From positions 1 through 55,222 of the forward strand of contig USIE01000006.1 of the NCBI GenBank assembly GCA_900554645.1: DNA of 55,222 nucleotides, read 5' to 3'. Position numbers and translations under genes: made by a program. Below, piece by piece: positions 32,878 to 41,769 of the stretch. The stretch is from an uncultured Collinsella sp. GTDB lineage: Bacteria > Actinomycetota > Coriobacteriia > Coriobacteriales > Coriobacteriaceae. Within the stretch, counting starts at the first letter, position 1. The number at the start of each line of letters is the position of its first letter. The notes beneath the pieces are model-generated. The model saw only the letters and a program-made list of their open reading frames with translations. It had not been told where the DNA came from and made no database searches.

Positions 32878-34221
32878 CTAGTTCGCCATGACGCCTTCGG
32901 TCCAGGCCTCGACGTCCTCGATACGCAGGACGTTGGCGACCTCGGCCACGCAGTCGACGCTGGCAAGCTCGGCGGCGGCAGCCTGGACGTCCTTCTCGAG
33001 CGCGCGGTGCGTCAGGAAGATGACCGAGCAGGCATCGCTGACGCCCGATTTGCCGTCCTCGACCTGGTTGATGAGCGAGATCGAGATGTTGTGCTTGGCA
33101 AAGATGTCGACCGTCTCGGACAGGGCGCCCACGCGGTCGGCGACTTTCAGGCGCACATAGTACTTGGTCTGGAGCTCGTCCATGGGCTTAAAGGTGAGGT
33201 TGTGGCCATAGGGCTCAATCTCGGGCAGCGGAGCCACGCCGCGGCTGATCTGCTCGGAGAGCGACAGGATATCGCCCACGACGGCGCTCGCGGTGGGGGA
33301 GGAGCCTGCGCCCGCGCCGTAGAACATGGTCTCGCCCACGGCGTCGCCTACCACGTAGACGGCGTTCATGGCGCCGTTGACCTTGGCGAGCATATGGTCT
33401 GCGGGGATCAGCGTGGGATGCACGCGAACGTCGACGCCAGCGTCGGTGTTGCGGGCGATGCCGAGCAGTTTGATGGTGTAGCCGAGCTCGCGGGCCTGGG
33501 CGATGTCCTCGGCGCCGATGGTGCGGATACCCTGCTGGTACACATCATCGGTGGTAACGCGGGTGCCAAAGCCGATGGAGGCGAGGATGGCCGTCTTGCT
33601 GGCGGCATCGAAGCCGTCGACGTCGGCGGACGGGTCGGCCTCGGCATAGCCCTTAGCCTGTGCGTCGGCGAGCACGTCAGCGTAATCGGCGCCCTCGGCG
33701 TCCATGCGCGACAGGATGTAGTTGGTGGTGCCGTTGAGGATGCCGGCGATGGTCAGGATCTTGTTACCCACCAGGTCGTGCTCGAGTGTGCTGACAATGG
33801 GGATGCCGCCACCGCAGCTGGCCTCGCACTTAATCTGCACGCCGCACGCACGCGCCTTCTCGGCAAGCGTCTCGACATGGCGGCCCAGCAGGGCCTTGTT
33901 GGCGGAGACGACATGCTTGCCGTTCTCGAAGGCAGTGGTGAAGATCTCGGTTGCGGGATGCTCGCCACCAATCAGCTCGACGACGATGTCGACGGCGGGG
34001 TCGGTGACGACATCGTGCCAGTCGCTCGTAAAGGCCTCGCGCTCAATGCCTGCCGCCTCGGCCTGCTCCCAAGCAAGCGCGCAGGCGCGGGTCAGCTTAA
34101 GGTCGATGCCGTAGGCTGCCAGGTACTCATCGTGGTGGCTCTTGATCAGACGGGCCACGCCGCCGCCGACGGTTCCCAGACCGATCAGACCGACGTTCAC
34201 GGTGCGCAGGGGTTCGCTCAT
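32878..34221 (-). CDS. hom: Homoserine dehydrogenase with ACT domain
   Basis: A 447-residue enzyme reducing aspartate semialdehyde to homoserine (threonine/methionine pathway). NAD(P)-binding GLGTVGGG is at 14-21. The catalytic region has SANKALLGRH, GILNGTTNYIL and YAEADPSADVDGFDAASK. A C-terminal ACT domain (about 350-430; VRLKVADRVGALSETVDIF) gives feedback control, probably by threonine. ATG at 34221 follows a GGAG-type site (AAGGAGTTATCT). It is transcribed away from the ABC transporter operon. Confidence 0.95.
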   Translation of the reverse strand: MSEPLRTVNVGLIGLGTVGGGVARLIKSHHDEYLAAYGIDLKLTRACALAWEQAEAAGIEREAFTSDWHDVVTDPAVDIVVELIGGEHPATEIFTTAFENGKHVVSANKALLGRHVETLAEKARACGVQIKCEASCGGGIPIVSTLEHDLVGNKILTIAGILNGTTNYILSRMDAEGADYADVLADAQAKGYAEADPSADVDGFDAASKTAILASIGFGTRVTTDDVYQQGIRTIGAEDIAQARELGYTIKLLGIARNTDAGVDVRVHPTLIPADHMLAKVNGAMNAVYVVGDAVGETMFYGAGAGSSPTASAVVGDILSLSEQISRGVAPLPEIEPYGHNLTFKPMDELQTKYYVRLKVADRVGALSETVDIFAKHNISISLINQVEDGKSGVSDACSVIFLTHRALEKDVQAAAAELASVDCVAEVANVLRIEDVEAWTEGVMAN

Positions 34222-34472
34222 AGATAACTCCTTCGTGCATCTTATGGATGGATAAACCGCTTAAAGGTTGAGTGCATTCTAGCGTGAACCGGGGGCGCGT
34301 GCTCGCCAGGCAACAGGAGCCGCACAAAACGGCACCCCCGAAACGCTGCGGAAACATTGGAAACACGCTCGCTACAAACGGACTTCCGTAACAAACTGTC
34401 AACGTTTGCGCCATAAGGTTTGCCCTGTACCGCAAGACGGCCGCACCGCGGCCAGCGAAAAAGGGGGACACC

Positions 34473-35639
34473 ATGTTCAACATCAACAGCACGCTCAGCC
34501 GTAGGAACTTTCTCGCCGGCGCTGCGGCGCTCGGCAGCACCGCCGCACTCGCTGGTTGCTCGTCGGGTGGCTCGGAGGGCGGCACCGCCGATGACGGCAA
34601 GACCTTCAAGATCGGTGTCATCGGCCCTCTGACCGGCGCCGCGGCAACCTATGGCGTCTCGGCCGAGAAGGGTGCCAAGCTTGCCGCCAAGGATTTCTCG
34701 ACCAAGGACCTCAAACTCTCGCTTAAGTCCGAGGATGACGTCGCCGACGGCGAGAAGGCTATCAACGCCTTCAATACCCTGTGCGACTGGGGCATGCAGG
34801 CGCTCGTCGGCCCCGTCACGACTGGTGCCGCCGTCGCTGTCTCGGGCGAGATCGCCGACGATATGCTCATGGTCACGCCCTCTGCTTCGTCCCTCGACGT
34901 CACCAAGGACAAGACCACGGTTTTCCAGGTTTGCTTTACCGACCCCACCATGGGCGCGAGTGCTGCCAAGTTTTTGGCCGAGAAGTATGCAGACGCCAAG
35001 ATCGCCCTGTTCTACAACTCCGGCGATACGTACAGCTCGGGTGTTGCCGATGCCTTTGCCGAGCAGGCCAAGGAGTCCAAACTTGATATCGTCGATACCG
35101 AGACCTTTAAGGACGACTCCTCCACGAGCTTTACCAACCAGCTCACCAAGGCCAAGGAGGCCGGCGCCACGCTCATCTTTGCGCCGATCTACTACACGCC
35201 GGCGTCCGTTTTGCTCAAGAACGCCAAGGACATGGGATACGACATGACCCTCATGGGTACCGACGGCATGGACGGCCTGCTCTCCGTTGAGGGCTTCGAC
35301 ACCTCTCTTGCCGAGGGCGTGCTGCTCATGACCCCGTTCTCTGCCGACGATGAGAAGAACGCCGACTTCGTCAAGGCCTATAAGGACGCCTACGACGAGA
35401 CGCCCAACCAGTTTGCCGCCGACGCCTACGATTGCGTCCACGCCATCGTCGAGGCCATCGACAAGGCGGGCATCGATATTACGGCCGACGGCGCCGACAT
35501 TGCCGGCGACCTTGCCAAGGCCATGCGCAAGATCAAGATCGAGGGCCTGACGGGCGAGCTCACGTGGAACGACGAGGGCCAAGTCGAGAAGCCTGCTACG
35601 GCCTATGTGATTCAGGACGGCAAGTACATCGCCGCCTAA
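34473..35639 (+). CDS. Branched-chain amino acid ABC transporter receptor, Tat lipoprotein (copy 1)
   Basis: A 388-residue periplasmic-binding-protein type I receptor (LivJ/LivK-like). It starts with a twin-arginine signal SRRNFLAG (9-16) and lipobox LAGC (26-29), so it is probably Tat-exported and lipid-anchored at C29. KIGVIGPLTGAAATYGVS is the family N-terminal motif. It delivers branched-chain amino acids or a related ligand to LivHMGF. It is closely similar to the next gene over its whole length (for example shared TSFTNQLTKAK and FAPIYYTPASVLLKNAKDMG), so it is a tandem duplicate. ATG at 34473 follows AGGGGGACACC. Confidence 0.92.
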   Translation: MFNINSTLSRRNFLAGAAALGSTAALAGCSSGGSEGGTADDGKTFKIGVIGPLTGAAATYGVSAEKGAKLAAKDFSTKDLKLSLKSEDDVADGEKAINAFNTLCDWGMQALVGPVTTGAAVAVSGEIADDMLMVTPSASSLDVTKDKTTVFQVCFTDPTMGASAAKFLAEKYADAKIALFYNSGDTYSSGVADAFAEQAKESKLDIVDTETFKDDSSTSFTNQLTKAKEAGATLIFAPIYYTPASVLLKNAKDMGYDMTLMGTDGMDGLLSVEGFDTSLAEGVLLMTPFSADDEKNADFVKAYKDAYDETPNQFAADAYDCVHAIVEAIDKAGIDITADGADIAGDLAKAMRKIKIEGLTGELTWNDEGQVEKPATAYVIQDGKYIAA

Positions 35640-35910
35640 GTGCATATACAACGAGACCGGTGGGGTCGTTTTATTCAGGGCGGGGACGCTTGTAACAGAA
35701 TGGAAACATTACTTTCACACAATAAAGTGGCTAAACTGCATAAACCAATAGAAATACGCATAATTATGGATAAACGGACAAAACAAAAGAAAAGTTGAAA
35801 TAATCGCCACTTTTCTCAACTAAAGCGTCTACTATTTTGCGAACGCCGAACACGGCGAAGGATGGCCTGTCGGGTAACCAAAACCCGACGAGATTTGAGA
35901 GGAGAGCCGC
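35640..35910 (+). promoter_or_regulatory. AT-rich intergenic region between the two receptor genes
   Basis: 271 bases, much richer in A and T than its surroundings (about 35700-35830). AGTTGA and TCAACT form an inverted repeat near 35794-35821 around a second short repeat (AAAAGT/ACTTTT). GGAAACATT at 35702-35710 also occurs at 34350-34358 upstream of the first receptor gene. Its size and composition suggest an independent promoter for the second receptor gene. Confidence 0.5.
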
Positions 35911-37098
35911 ATGTCGAGCCTCACCGGTAAGTCATTGAACCCTGTTATGAATCGCAGGAGTGTTATCGCGAGCGCAGCAGGTCTGGGGGCGATGTCCATT
36001 CTAGCTGGCTGCTCCTCCAACGGCGGCGACAGCGGTTCCGCTTCGGGCGACGCTTCGTTTAAGATCGGCACCATCGGCCCGCTGACCGGCGCCAACGCGT
36101 CCTACGGCAAGTCCGTTACCCAGGGTGTCGAGCTTGGCTGCAAGGATTTCTCGACCAAGGAACTGCCGCTTGCCAGCAAGGCCGAGGATGACCAGGCCGA
36201 TGGCGAGAAGGCCGTCAACGCCTTCAACACCCTGCTCGACTGGGGCATGCAGGCCCTCGTCGGCCCGACCACCACGGGTGCGTCGGTTGCCGTTGCCGCA
36301 GAGTGTGGTAACGACCCCAAGACGTTCATGATCACCCCGTCCGCGTCCTCCGAGGACGTCACCGACGGCAAGGATTGCGTCTTCCAGGTTTGCTTCACCG
36401 ACCCCAACCAGGGTGTCAACGCTGCCAAGTTCCTGGCGCAGAAGTATGCGGACGAGAAGTTCGTGCTGTTCTATAACTCCGGCGACGCCTATTCTTCGGG
36501 TATCGCAGATTCCTTTAAGGCCCAGGCCGCTGAGTCCAAGCTCGAGGTTGTTGACGAGGAGACCTTTAAGGACGACTCCGCCACGAGCTTTACCAACCAG
36601 CTGACCAAGGCCAAGCAGGCCGGCGCCACCATGATCTTTGCGCCGATCTACTACACGCCGGCGTCCGTCCTGCTCAAGAATGCCAAGGACATGGGCTACG
36701 ACGTCAAGATGATGGGCTGCGACGGCATGGACGGCATCCTGGGCGTTGAGGGCTTCGACACCTCTCTTGCCGAGGGTCTGCTGCTCATGACCCCGTTCTC
36801 CGCCGACGACGAGAAGAACGCCGACTTCGTCAACGCTTACAAGGATAAGTACGGCGATACTCCCGACCAGTTTGCCGCCGACGCCTACGACGGCGTGCAC
36901 GCGGTGGCCGAGGCCCTCAAGGAGGCCGGTCTTGGTGTCGACGCCGACCCGACCGAGGTCGCCGAGAAGCTGCCCAAGGCTATGCTCAAGATTACCGTTG
37001 ACGGTCTGACCGGCAAGCTCACCTGGAACGATAAGGGCCAGGTCCAGAAGGACCCCACGGCGTACGTCATCACCGATGGCAAGTACGTACAGGCCTAA
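35911..37098 (+). CDS. Branched-chain amino acid ABC transporter receptor, Tat lipoprotein (copy 2)
   Basis: A 395-residue paralogue of the preceding receptor, with NRRSVIAS as a likely Tat signal (14-21) and lipobox LAGC (31-34). KIGTIGPLTGANASYGKS marks the mature receptor. Differences from copy 1 cluster in the middle and near the C-terminus, which may change ligand range. ATG at 35911 follows GAGAGGAGAGCCGC. It is followed by three hairpins before livH, an arrangement often used to make more receptor than permease. Confidence 0.92.
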   Translation: MSSLTGKSLNPVMNRRSVIASAAGLGAMSILAGCSSNGGDSGSASGDASFKIGTIGPLTGANASYGKSVTQGVELGCKDFSTKELPLASKAEDDQADGEKAVNAFNTLLDWGMQALVGPTTTGASVAVAAECGNDPKTFMITPSASSEDVTDGKDCVFQVCFTDPNQGVNAAKFLAQKYADEKFVLFYNSGDAYSSGIADSFKAQAAESKLEVVDEETFKDDSATSFTNQLTKAKQAGATMIFAPIYYTPASVLLKNAKDMGYDVKMMGCDGMDGILGVEGFDTSLAEGLLLMTPFSADDEKNADFVNAYKDKYGDTPDQFAADAYDGVHAVAEALKEAGLGVDADPTEVAEKLPKAMLKITVDGLTGKLTWNDKGQVQKDPTAYVITDGKYVQA

Positions 37099-37101
37099 TA
37101 G

Positions 37102-37191
37102 ACCGCCTTACATAGAGCGGTTTTGATCCCAAGCAGGGGAGGTTTTGGCCTTCCCTGCTTGCTTGGTATCTAGGGACAGTGTAACGTCCCT
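37102..37191 (+). terminator. Three serial hairpins between receptor and permease genes
   Basis: ACCGC/GCGGT followed by TTTT (37102-37124); a strong stem CCAAGCAGGG...CCCTGCTTGCTTGG (37129-37166); and AGGGAC/GTCCCT (37172-37191). Together they probably terminate part of the receptor transcript and protect its 3' end while allowing some read-through into livHMGF. Confidence 0.65.
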
Positions 37192-37237
37192 GTTTCATAC
37201 ATTAACTGGAAACCTATTCGAAAGGGGGATGTGGAAC

Positions 37238-38119
37238 ATGACGGTCTTTATCCAATACCTTGTCAACGGCCTGTCCATGGGCAGCGTCTACGCCATCATC
37301 GCGTTGGGCTACACCATGGTCTATGGCATCGCCAAGATGCTGAACTTCGCTCACGGCGACGTCATCATGGTCGGTGCCTATGTCTCGTTCTGTGCCACGT
37401 CGTATCTCGGTCTCCCGGGCTGGGCATCTGTAATTCTCTCTTGTGTGGTCTGTACCGTTCTCGGTGTTCTCATCGAGGGCCTGGCATACAAGCCGCTGCG
37501 TCAGGCGGGCCCGCTGGCCGTTCTGATCACGGCCATCGGCGTGTCTTACTTCCTGCAGAACGCCGCACAGCTTCTGTGGGGCGCCACGCCCAAGAACTTC
37601 ACTTCGCTCGTCACCTTCCAGGTGCCGGAGTTCTTGGCCAAGTTCAATGTAAGCGCCGTCTCGCTCGTCACCATCGTCGCCTGCCTGGTTATCATGGCCG
37701 GCCTGATGTTCTTTACAGGTAAGACCAAGATGGGTAAAGCCATGCGCGCCGTGTCCGAGGACAAGGCTGCCGCTCAGCTCATGGGCATCAACGTCAACCG
37801 TACCATCTCGATGACGTTTGCCATCGGCTCTGCCCTTGCTGCCATCGCCGGCGTGCTGCTGTGCTCCTACTCGCCGGTGCTGCAGCCCACGACGGGTGCC
37901 ATGCCTGGCATCAAGGCCTTCGACGCCGCCGTCTTCGGCGGTATCGGCTCCATCCCCGGCGCCTTTGTCGGTGGCATTCTCATCGGCATCATCGAAGCGA
38001 TGGCGCAGGCCTATATTTCCACGAGCCTTGCCAACTCCATCGTCTTTGGTGTTCTGATCATTGTCCTGCTCGTCAAGCCTGCCGGCCTCTTGGGCAAGTA
38101 CGTCCCCGAGAAGGTGTAG
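37238..38119 (+). CDS. livH: Branched-chain amino acid ABC transporter permease
   Basis: A 293-residue membrane protein with about eight helices. QYLVNGLSMGSVYAIIALG and GIAKMLNFAHGDVIM are strong LivH signatures, as is FDAAVFGGIGSIPGAFVGG. ATG at 37238 lies after an AAAGGGGG site; ATG at 37229 is possible but too close to it. It pairs with LivM to form the channel. Confidence 0.93.
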   Translation: MTVFIQYLVNGLSMGSVYAIIALGYTMVYGIAKMLNFAHGDVIMVGAYVSFCATSYLGLPGWASVILSCVVCTVLGVLIEGLAYKPLRQAGPLAVLITAIGVSYFLQNAAQLLWGATPKNFTSLVTFQVPEFLAKFNVSAVSLVTIVACLVIMAGLMFFTGKTKMGKAMRAVSEDKAAAQLMGINVNRTISMTFAIGSALAAIAGVLLCSYSPVLQPTTGAMPGIKAFDAAVFGGIGSIPGAFVGGILIGIIEAMAQAYISTSLANSIVFGVLIIVLLVKPAGLLGKYVPEKV

Positions 38120-38128
38120 GTGAGCGTT

Positions 38129-39208
38129 ATGAAGTTTCTTAAAGACAAGCAGACGCGTCACGACTTTGTCACGTACGCCATGTGCATCGTGGCATTTGCC
38201 ATCGTGTTCTTTATGCAGTCCAACCATATGATCCCGCGCATGATTGCCGGCCAGTTGGTTCCCATTACGGCCTACATCGTCATGGCCATTTCCCTCAACC
38301 TCGTCGTCGGCATCGCGGGCGACCTGTCGCTGGGCCATGCGGGCTTTATGAGTGTCGGTGCCTACACGGGCATCGTCACCGCGGTCGCCCTCGAGAGCGC
38401 CGTTCCCTCCGATCCAGTGCGCCTGATCATCAGCATTGTGGTCGGCGCTATCGCCGCTGCCATCTTGGGCTTCTTGATCGGCATCCCGGTCCTGCGCCTG
38501 AGCGGCGACTATCTGGCCATCGTGACCCTGGCTTTTGGCGAGATCATCAAAGAGATCGTCACCTGTCTCATTGTGGGCGTCGACTCCCGCGGCCTGCATG
38601 TGATCTTTAACATCACGGGTAACTCCACGATCGACGACCTGCACCTGCTCGAGGACGGCACCGCCATCATCAAGGGCGCCCAGGGCGCCTCGGGCGTGTC
38701 GACGTACTCGACCTTCCTCGCCGGTGCCATCCTGGTCATGGTCGCACTCGTGATCGTGCTCAACCTGGTTCGCAGCCGTACCGGCCGTGCCATTATGGCC
38801 GTGCGTGACAACAAGATCGCTGCCGAGTCCGTGGGTATCTCCGTCACCCAGTACCGCATGATCGCCTTCGTGGTTTCCGCTGCCCTCGCCGGCGCTGCCG
38901 GAGCCCTCTTCGGCGGTAACTTCTCGCAGCTCTCCGCCACCAAGTTCGACTTCAACACGTCCATCCTCATTCTGGTGTTCGTGGTCCTGGGCGGTCTGGG
39001 CAACATGCGCGGCTCCGTCATCGCGGCGGCGTTGCTTACGGTGCTTCCCGAGCTGCTCCGTCAGTTCTCGGACTACCGCATGCTCATCTACGCCATCGTG
39101 CTGATCCTTGTCATGATCTTTACCAACAACCCGCAGCTCAAGTCGTTCTTCGCACGCATTAAGGACCGCTTTGCTTCCAAGAAGGAGGTGGCAGCCGATG
39201 CCCAGTAA
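38129..39208 (+). CDS. livM: Branched-chain amino acid ABC transporter permease
   Basis: A 359-residue membrane protein with about ten helices. ISLNLVVGIAGDLSLGHAGF, GDYLAIVTLAFGEIIKEI and AVRDNKIAAESVGI are LivM signatures. ATG at 38129 follows AGGTGA; GTG at 38120 is an in-frame alternative. Its 3' end overlaps livG by 11 bases. Confidence 0.93.
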   Translation: MKFLKDKQTRHDFVTYAMCIVAFAIVFFMQSNHMIPRMIAGQLVPITAYIVMAISLNLVVGIAGDLSLGHAGFMSVGAYTGIVTAVALESAVPSDPVRLIISIVVGAIAAAILGFLIGIPVLRLSGDYLAIVTLAFGEIIKEIVTCLIVGVDSRGLHVIFNITGNSTIDDLHLLEDGTAIIKGAQGASGVSTYSTFLAGAILVMVALVIVLNLVRSRTGRAIMAVRDNKIAAESVGISVTQYRMIAFVVSAALAGAAGALFGGNFSQLSATKFDFNTSILILVFVVLGGLGNMRGSVIAAALLTVLPELLRQFSDYRMLIYAIVLILVMIFTNNPQLKSFFARIKDRFASKKEVAADAQ

Positions 39209-40058
39209 GTTTGAGTTCAACAAGGGCAAGATGGTCCCGTATCCTTCTGGCGCCATCGTTCCCGACCGCGACCTGGGCCAGCGCCCGGCGCTCGAGTGCA
39301 TCCACTTGGGCATTGAATTTGGCGGCCTTAAGGCAGTCGACGACTTTAGCCTGACCATCGGTAAGACCGAGATCGCCGGTCTGATCGGTCCCAACGGTGC
39401 CGGTAAGACCACGGTCTTCAACCTGCTCACCAAGGTGTACCAGCCCACGCACGGTACCATCCTGCTCGACGGTGAGGACACCTCGGGCAAGTCGGTCTAT
39501 CAGGTCAACCGCATGGGTATTGCCCGTACCTTCCAGAACATTCGCCTGTTCAACACCATGACGGTGGAGGACAACGTCAAGGTCGGTCTGCACAACCAGG
39601 AGCGCTACTCCGGCTTTGAGGGCGTGCTGCGCCTGCCGACGTATTGGAAGCACGAGAAGGCCGCCCACGAGCGCGCCATGGAGCTGCTGTCCATTTTTGA
39701 TATGGAGCACCTGGCAAACGAGCAGGCCGGCTCGCTGCCTTACGGCGCCCAGCGTCGTCTGGAGATCGTCCGCGCGCTTGCCACCAACCCCAAACTGCTG
39801 CTGCTCGACGAGCCTGCCGCCGGCATGAACCCGTCCGAGACCGCGGAGCTCATGGAGAACATCGTCAAGATCCGCGACACCTTTGGCATCGCCATTATGC
39901 TTATCGAGCATGATATGTCGCTCGTCATGAACATCTGCGAGGGCATCTGCGTGCTCAACTTTGGTAAGGTCATCGCCAAGGGCACGGCCGAGGAGATCCA
40001 GAACAACGATGCCGTAATTGAGGCATATCTGGGCAAGCAGGATAAGGGGGAGAACTAA
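39198..40058 (+). CDS. livG: Branched-chain amino acid ABC transporter ATP-binding protein
   Basis: A 286-residue ATPase. Walker A GPNGAGKTT is at 64-72, the signature-region LPYGAQRRLEI is at about 180, and LLLLDEPAAGMNP is Walker B. The N-terminal ~30 residues before the ABC core are longer than in most LivG. ATG at 39198 follows AAGGAGG and lies inside the end of livM. It is followed directly by livF with no gap. Confidence 0.95.
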   Translation: MPSKFEFNKGKMVPYPSGAIVPDRDLGQRPALECIHLGIEFGGLKAVDDFSLTIGKTEIAGLIGPNGAGKTTVFNLLTKVYQPTHGTILLDGEDTSGKSVYQVNRMGIARTFQNIRLFNTMTVEDNVKVGLHNQERYSGFEGVLRLPTYWKHEKAAHERAMELLSIFDMEHLANEQAGSLPYGAQRRLEIVRALATNPKLLLLDEPAAGMNPSETAELMENIVKIRDTFGIAIMLIEHDMSLVMNICEGICVLNFGKVIAKGTAEEIQNNDAVIEAYLGKQDKGEN

Positions 40059-40772
40059 ATGGCAGAGCCGATGCTTTCCGTCTACAACATCAACGTCTGG
40101 TACGGCGCTATCCACGCCATCAAGGACATCTCCTTTAACGTCAACGAGGGCGAGATCGTGGCCCTGATCGGCGCGAACGGCGCCGGTAAGTCCACGACGC
40201 TTAAAACCATCTCGGGCCTGCTGCGTTCCAAGACCGGCTCCATCAAGTTTATGGGCGAGGACATTACCCATACGCCTGCCGATAAACTGGTGGGCAAGGG
40301 CCTGGCCCAGGTTCCCGAGGGCCGTCGCGCCTTTTTGCAGATGACGGTCGAGGAGAACCTGGAGATGGGCGCCTACACGCAGCCCAAGTCCACGGTGGCT
40401 CCGGGCCTTGAGCGCGTCTACGAGCAGTTCCCGCGCCTTAAGGAGCGCCGTCATCAGGTCGCCGGCACCCTTTCGGGCGGCGAACAGCAGATGCTCGTTA
40501 TGGGGCGCGCCCTTATGAGCAACCCCAAGCTGCTCATGCTCGATGAGCCTTCCATGGGTCTGGCGCCGATTCTGATTGAGCAGATCTTCCAGATTGTCGA
40601 GGACCTGCACAAGGCCGGTACCACGGTGCTTCTGGTCGAGCAGAACGCCCAGATGGCGCTTTCAATCGCCACGCGCGGCTACGTGCTCGAGACCGGCAAG
40701 ATCACCATGACCGGCACCGGCCAAGAGCTCCTGCACGACGACAACGTGCGTAAAGCCTACCTGGGCGGTTAG
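40059..40772 (+). CDS. livF: Branched-chain amino acid ABC transporter ATP-binding protein
   Basis: A 237-residue ATPase. Walker A GANGAGKST is at 38-46, the ABC signature LSGGEQQM at about 140-147, and LLMLDEPSMGLAP is Walker B. The length and short C-terminus are typical of LivF. It is the last gene of the transporter operon; a hairpin at 40778-40801 follows. Confidence 0.95.
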   Translation: MAEPMLSVYNINVWYGAIHAIKDISFNVNEGEIVALIGANGAGKSTTLKTISGLLRSKTGSIKFMGEDITHTPADKLVGKGLAQVPEGRRAFLQMTVEENLEMGAYTQPKSTVAPGLERVYEQFPRLKERRHQVAGTLSGGEQQMLVMGRALMSNPKLLMLDEPSMGLAPILIEQIFQIVEDLHKAGTTVLLVEQNAQMALSIATRGYVLETGKITMTGTGQELLHDDNVRKAYLGG

Positions 40773-40777
40773 GCGGT

Positions 40778-40801
40778 TCCGCCGTTCTATCGAACGGCGG
40801 A
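40778..40801 (+). terminator. Hairpin directly after livF
   Basis: TCCGCCGTTC (40778-40787) pairs perfectly with GAACGGCGGA (40792-40801) over a 4-base loop. There is no T run, so it may act as a 3' stabiliser together with the next, stronger terminator. Confidence 0.6.
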
Positions 40802-40815
40802 CCAGTCGACGCTGC

Positions 40816-40915
40816 GCGGGCGCCAGAGCGACAACTTGTCATTCAAAGAGGGCGGCATGACCAGAAGGTCTATGCCGCCCTCTTTTCATGCCAATTTGTT
40901 CGCTCTGGCGCCCGC
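40816..40915 (+). terminator. Nested palindrome containing a strong terminator
   Basis: Inner stem: AGAGGGCGGCAT (about 40847-40858) pairs with ATGCCGCCCTCT (about 40872-40883), followed by TTTC. Outer arms: GCGGGCGCCAGAGCGA (40816-40831) and TCGCTCTGGCGCCCGC (40900-40915), a perfect 16-base inverted repeat. The inner part is the likely livF terminator. The outer arms are not needed for termination and resemble the ends of a small inserted element. Confidence 0.7.
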
Positions 40916-40965
40916 TCGCTGTCGGTCCTCTGCCTGCGGCGTTACTTTGGTTCTGCCCCCTTTAT

Positions 40966-41030
40966 GTTGCGGTGGAATAGGGACTAGATGGGAGCCTCAG
41001 AGGCCAAAACAGTCTCTATTCCACCGCAAC
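40966..41030. repeat. 20-bp inverted repeat upstream of cutC
   Basis: GTTGCGGTGGAATAGGGACT (40966-40985) and AGTCTCTATTCCACCGCAAC (41011-41030) pair with one mismatch (G-U in RNA) around a 25-base loop. Outside them CCCCC (40956-40960) and GGGGG (41036-41040) can extend the stem. No gene overlaps it. The whole gap 40773-41088 is made of such palindromes and shows no coding signal. Confidence 0.75.
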
Positions 41031-41088
41031 TTCATGGGGGCGTGCGACAATACCCATCGGAAAACGTTTGTCATCTGGGGGTCTATCT

Positions 41089-41766
41089 ATGCTGTACGAG
41101 TTTTGTGCCGAGAACTTTGAGCGTGTGCCGGCGGCTATCGATGCCGGTGCTAAGCGCATCGAGTTGTGCGACAACCTTGCCGTCGGTGGTACCACGCCCT
41201 CGGCCGGCGTTATCAGCACTACGGTCAGCTATGCTCACGAGCATGACGCGCGAGTGATGTGCATGATTCGCCCGCGTGGCGGTGACTTTCACTACAACCA
41301 GGACGAGCTGCGCATGATGGAGATGGACTTGGGTCTTGCCGTGAGCGCCGGCGTTGACGGCCTGGTCTTTGGCTGCTGCAAGCCCTGTGCCGGCGGCTGG
41401 GCGCTCGACGAGCTCACCCTCGGCGCCCTCGTGATGGCTACGGGCTGCGCGACCGAGGAGTGCAAGCGCGGGGCCATCGATATCACCTTTCACATGGCCT
41501 TTGACCAGCTCTCGCTCGAGGCTCAGCTCGATGCCATTGACACACTCGCCGACTGCGGCATCACGCGCATCCTGACGCATGGTGGTGCTGCCGGAACGCC
41601 GATCGAGGACAACCTGGAGCACCTGTCGCGTCTTGTCGAGTATGCGGGCGACCGCCTGACCATTCTTCCCGGTGGCGGCATTTCCACGGCCAATCGCGAT
41701 ACCGTGGCGGCGGCACTGGGCGTCTCCGAACTCCATGGCACCAAGATCGTGCCGCTGGAGGTATAA
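41089..41766 (+). CDS. cutC: CutC family protein
   Basis: A 225-residue TIM-barrel protein. FCAENFERVPAAIDAGAKRI, ELCDNLAVGGTTPSAGVI, RPRGGDFHY and ILTHGGAAGTPIEDN match CutC, historically linked to copper homeostasis, although its enzymatic activity is not settled. ATG at 41089 follows GGGGGTC; a longer frame from 41068 lacks a better site. The next gene starts 3 bases after the stop, so the two are co-transcribed. Confidence 0.9.
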   Translation: MLYEFCAENFERVPAAIDAGAKRIELCDNLAVGGTTPSAGVISTTVSYAHEHDARVMCMIRPRGGDFHYNQDELRMMEMDLGLAVSAGVDGLVFGCCKPCAGGWALDELTLGALVMATGCATEECKRGAIDITFHMAFDQLSLEAQLDAIDTLADCGITRILTHGGAAGTPIEDNLEHLSRLVEYAGDRLTILPGGGISTANRDTVAAALGVSELHGTKIVPLEV

Positions 41767-41769
41767 CCC

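Noticed and set aside
37214..39490. Minus-strand open frame of 758 codons opposite livHM
   Set aside because: An Asp/His/Gly-rich antisense shadow of two well-supported permease genes.
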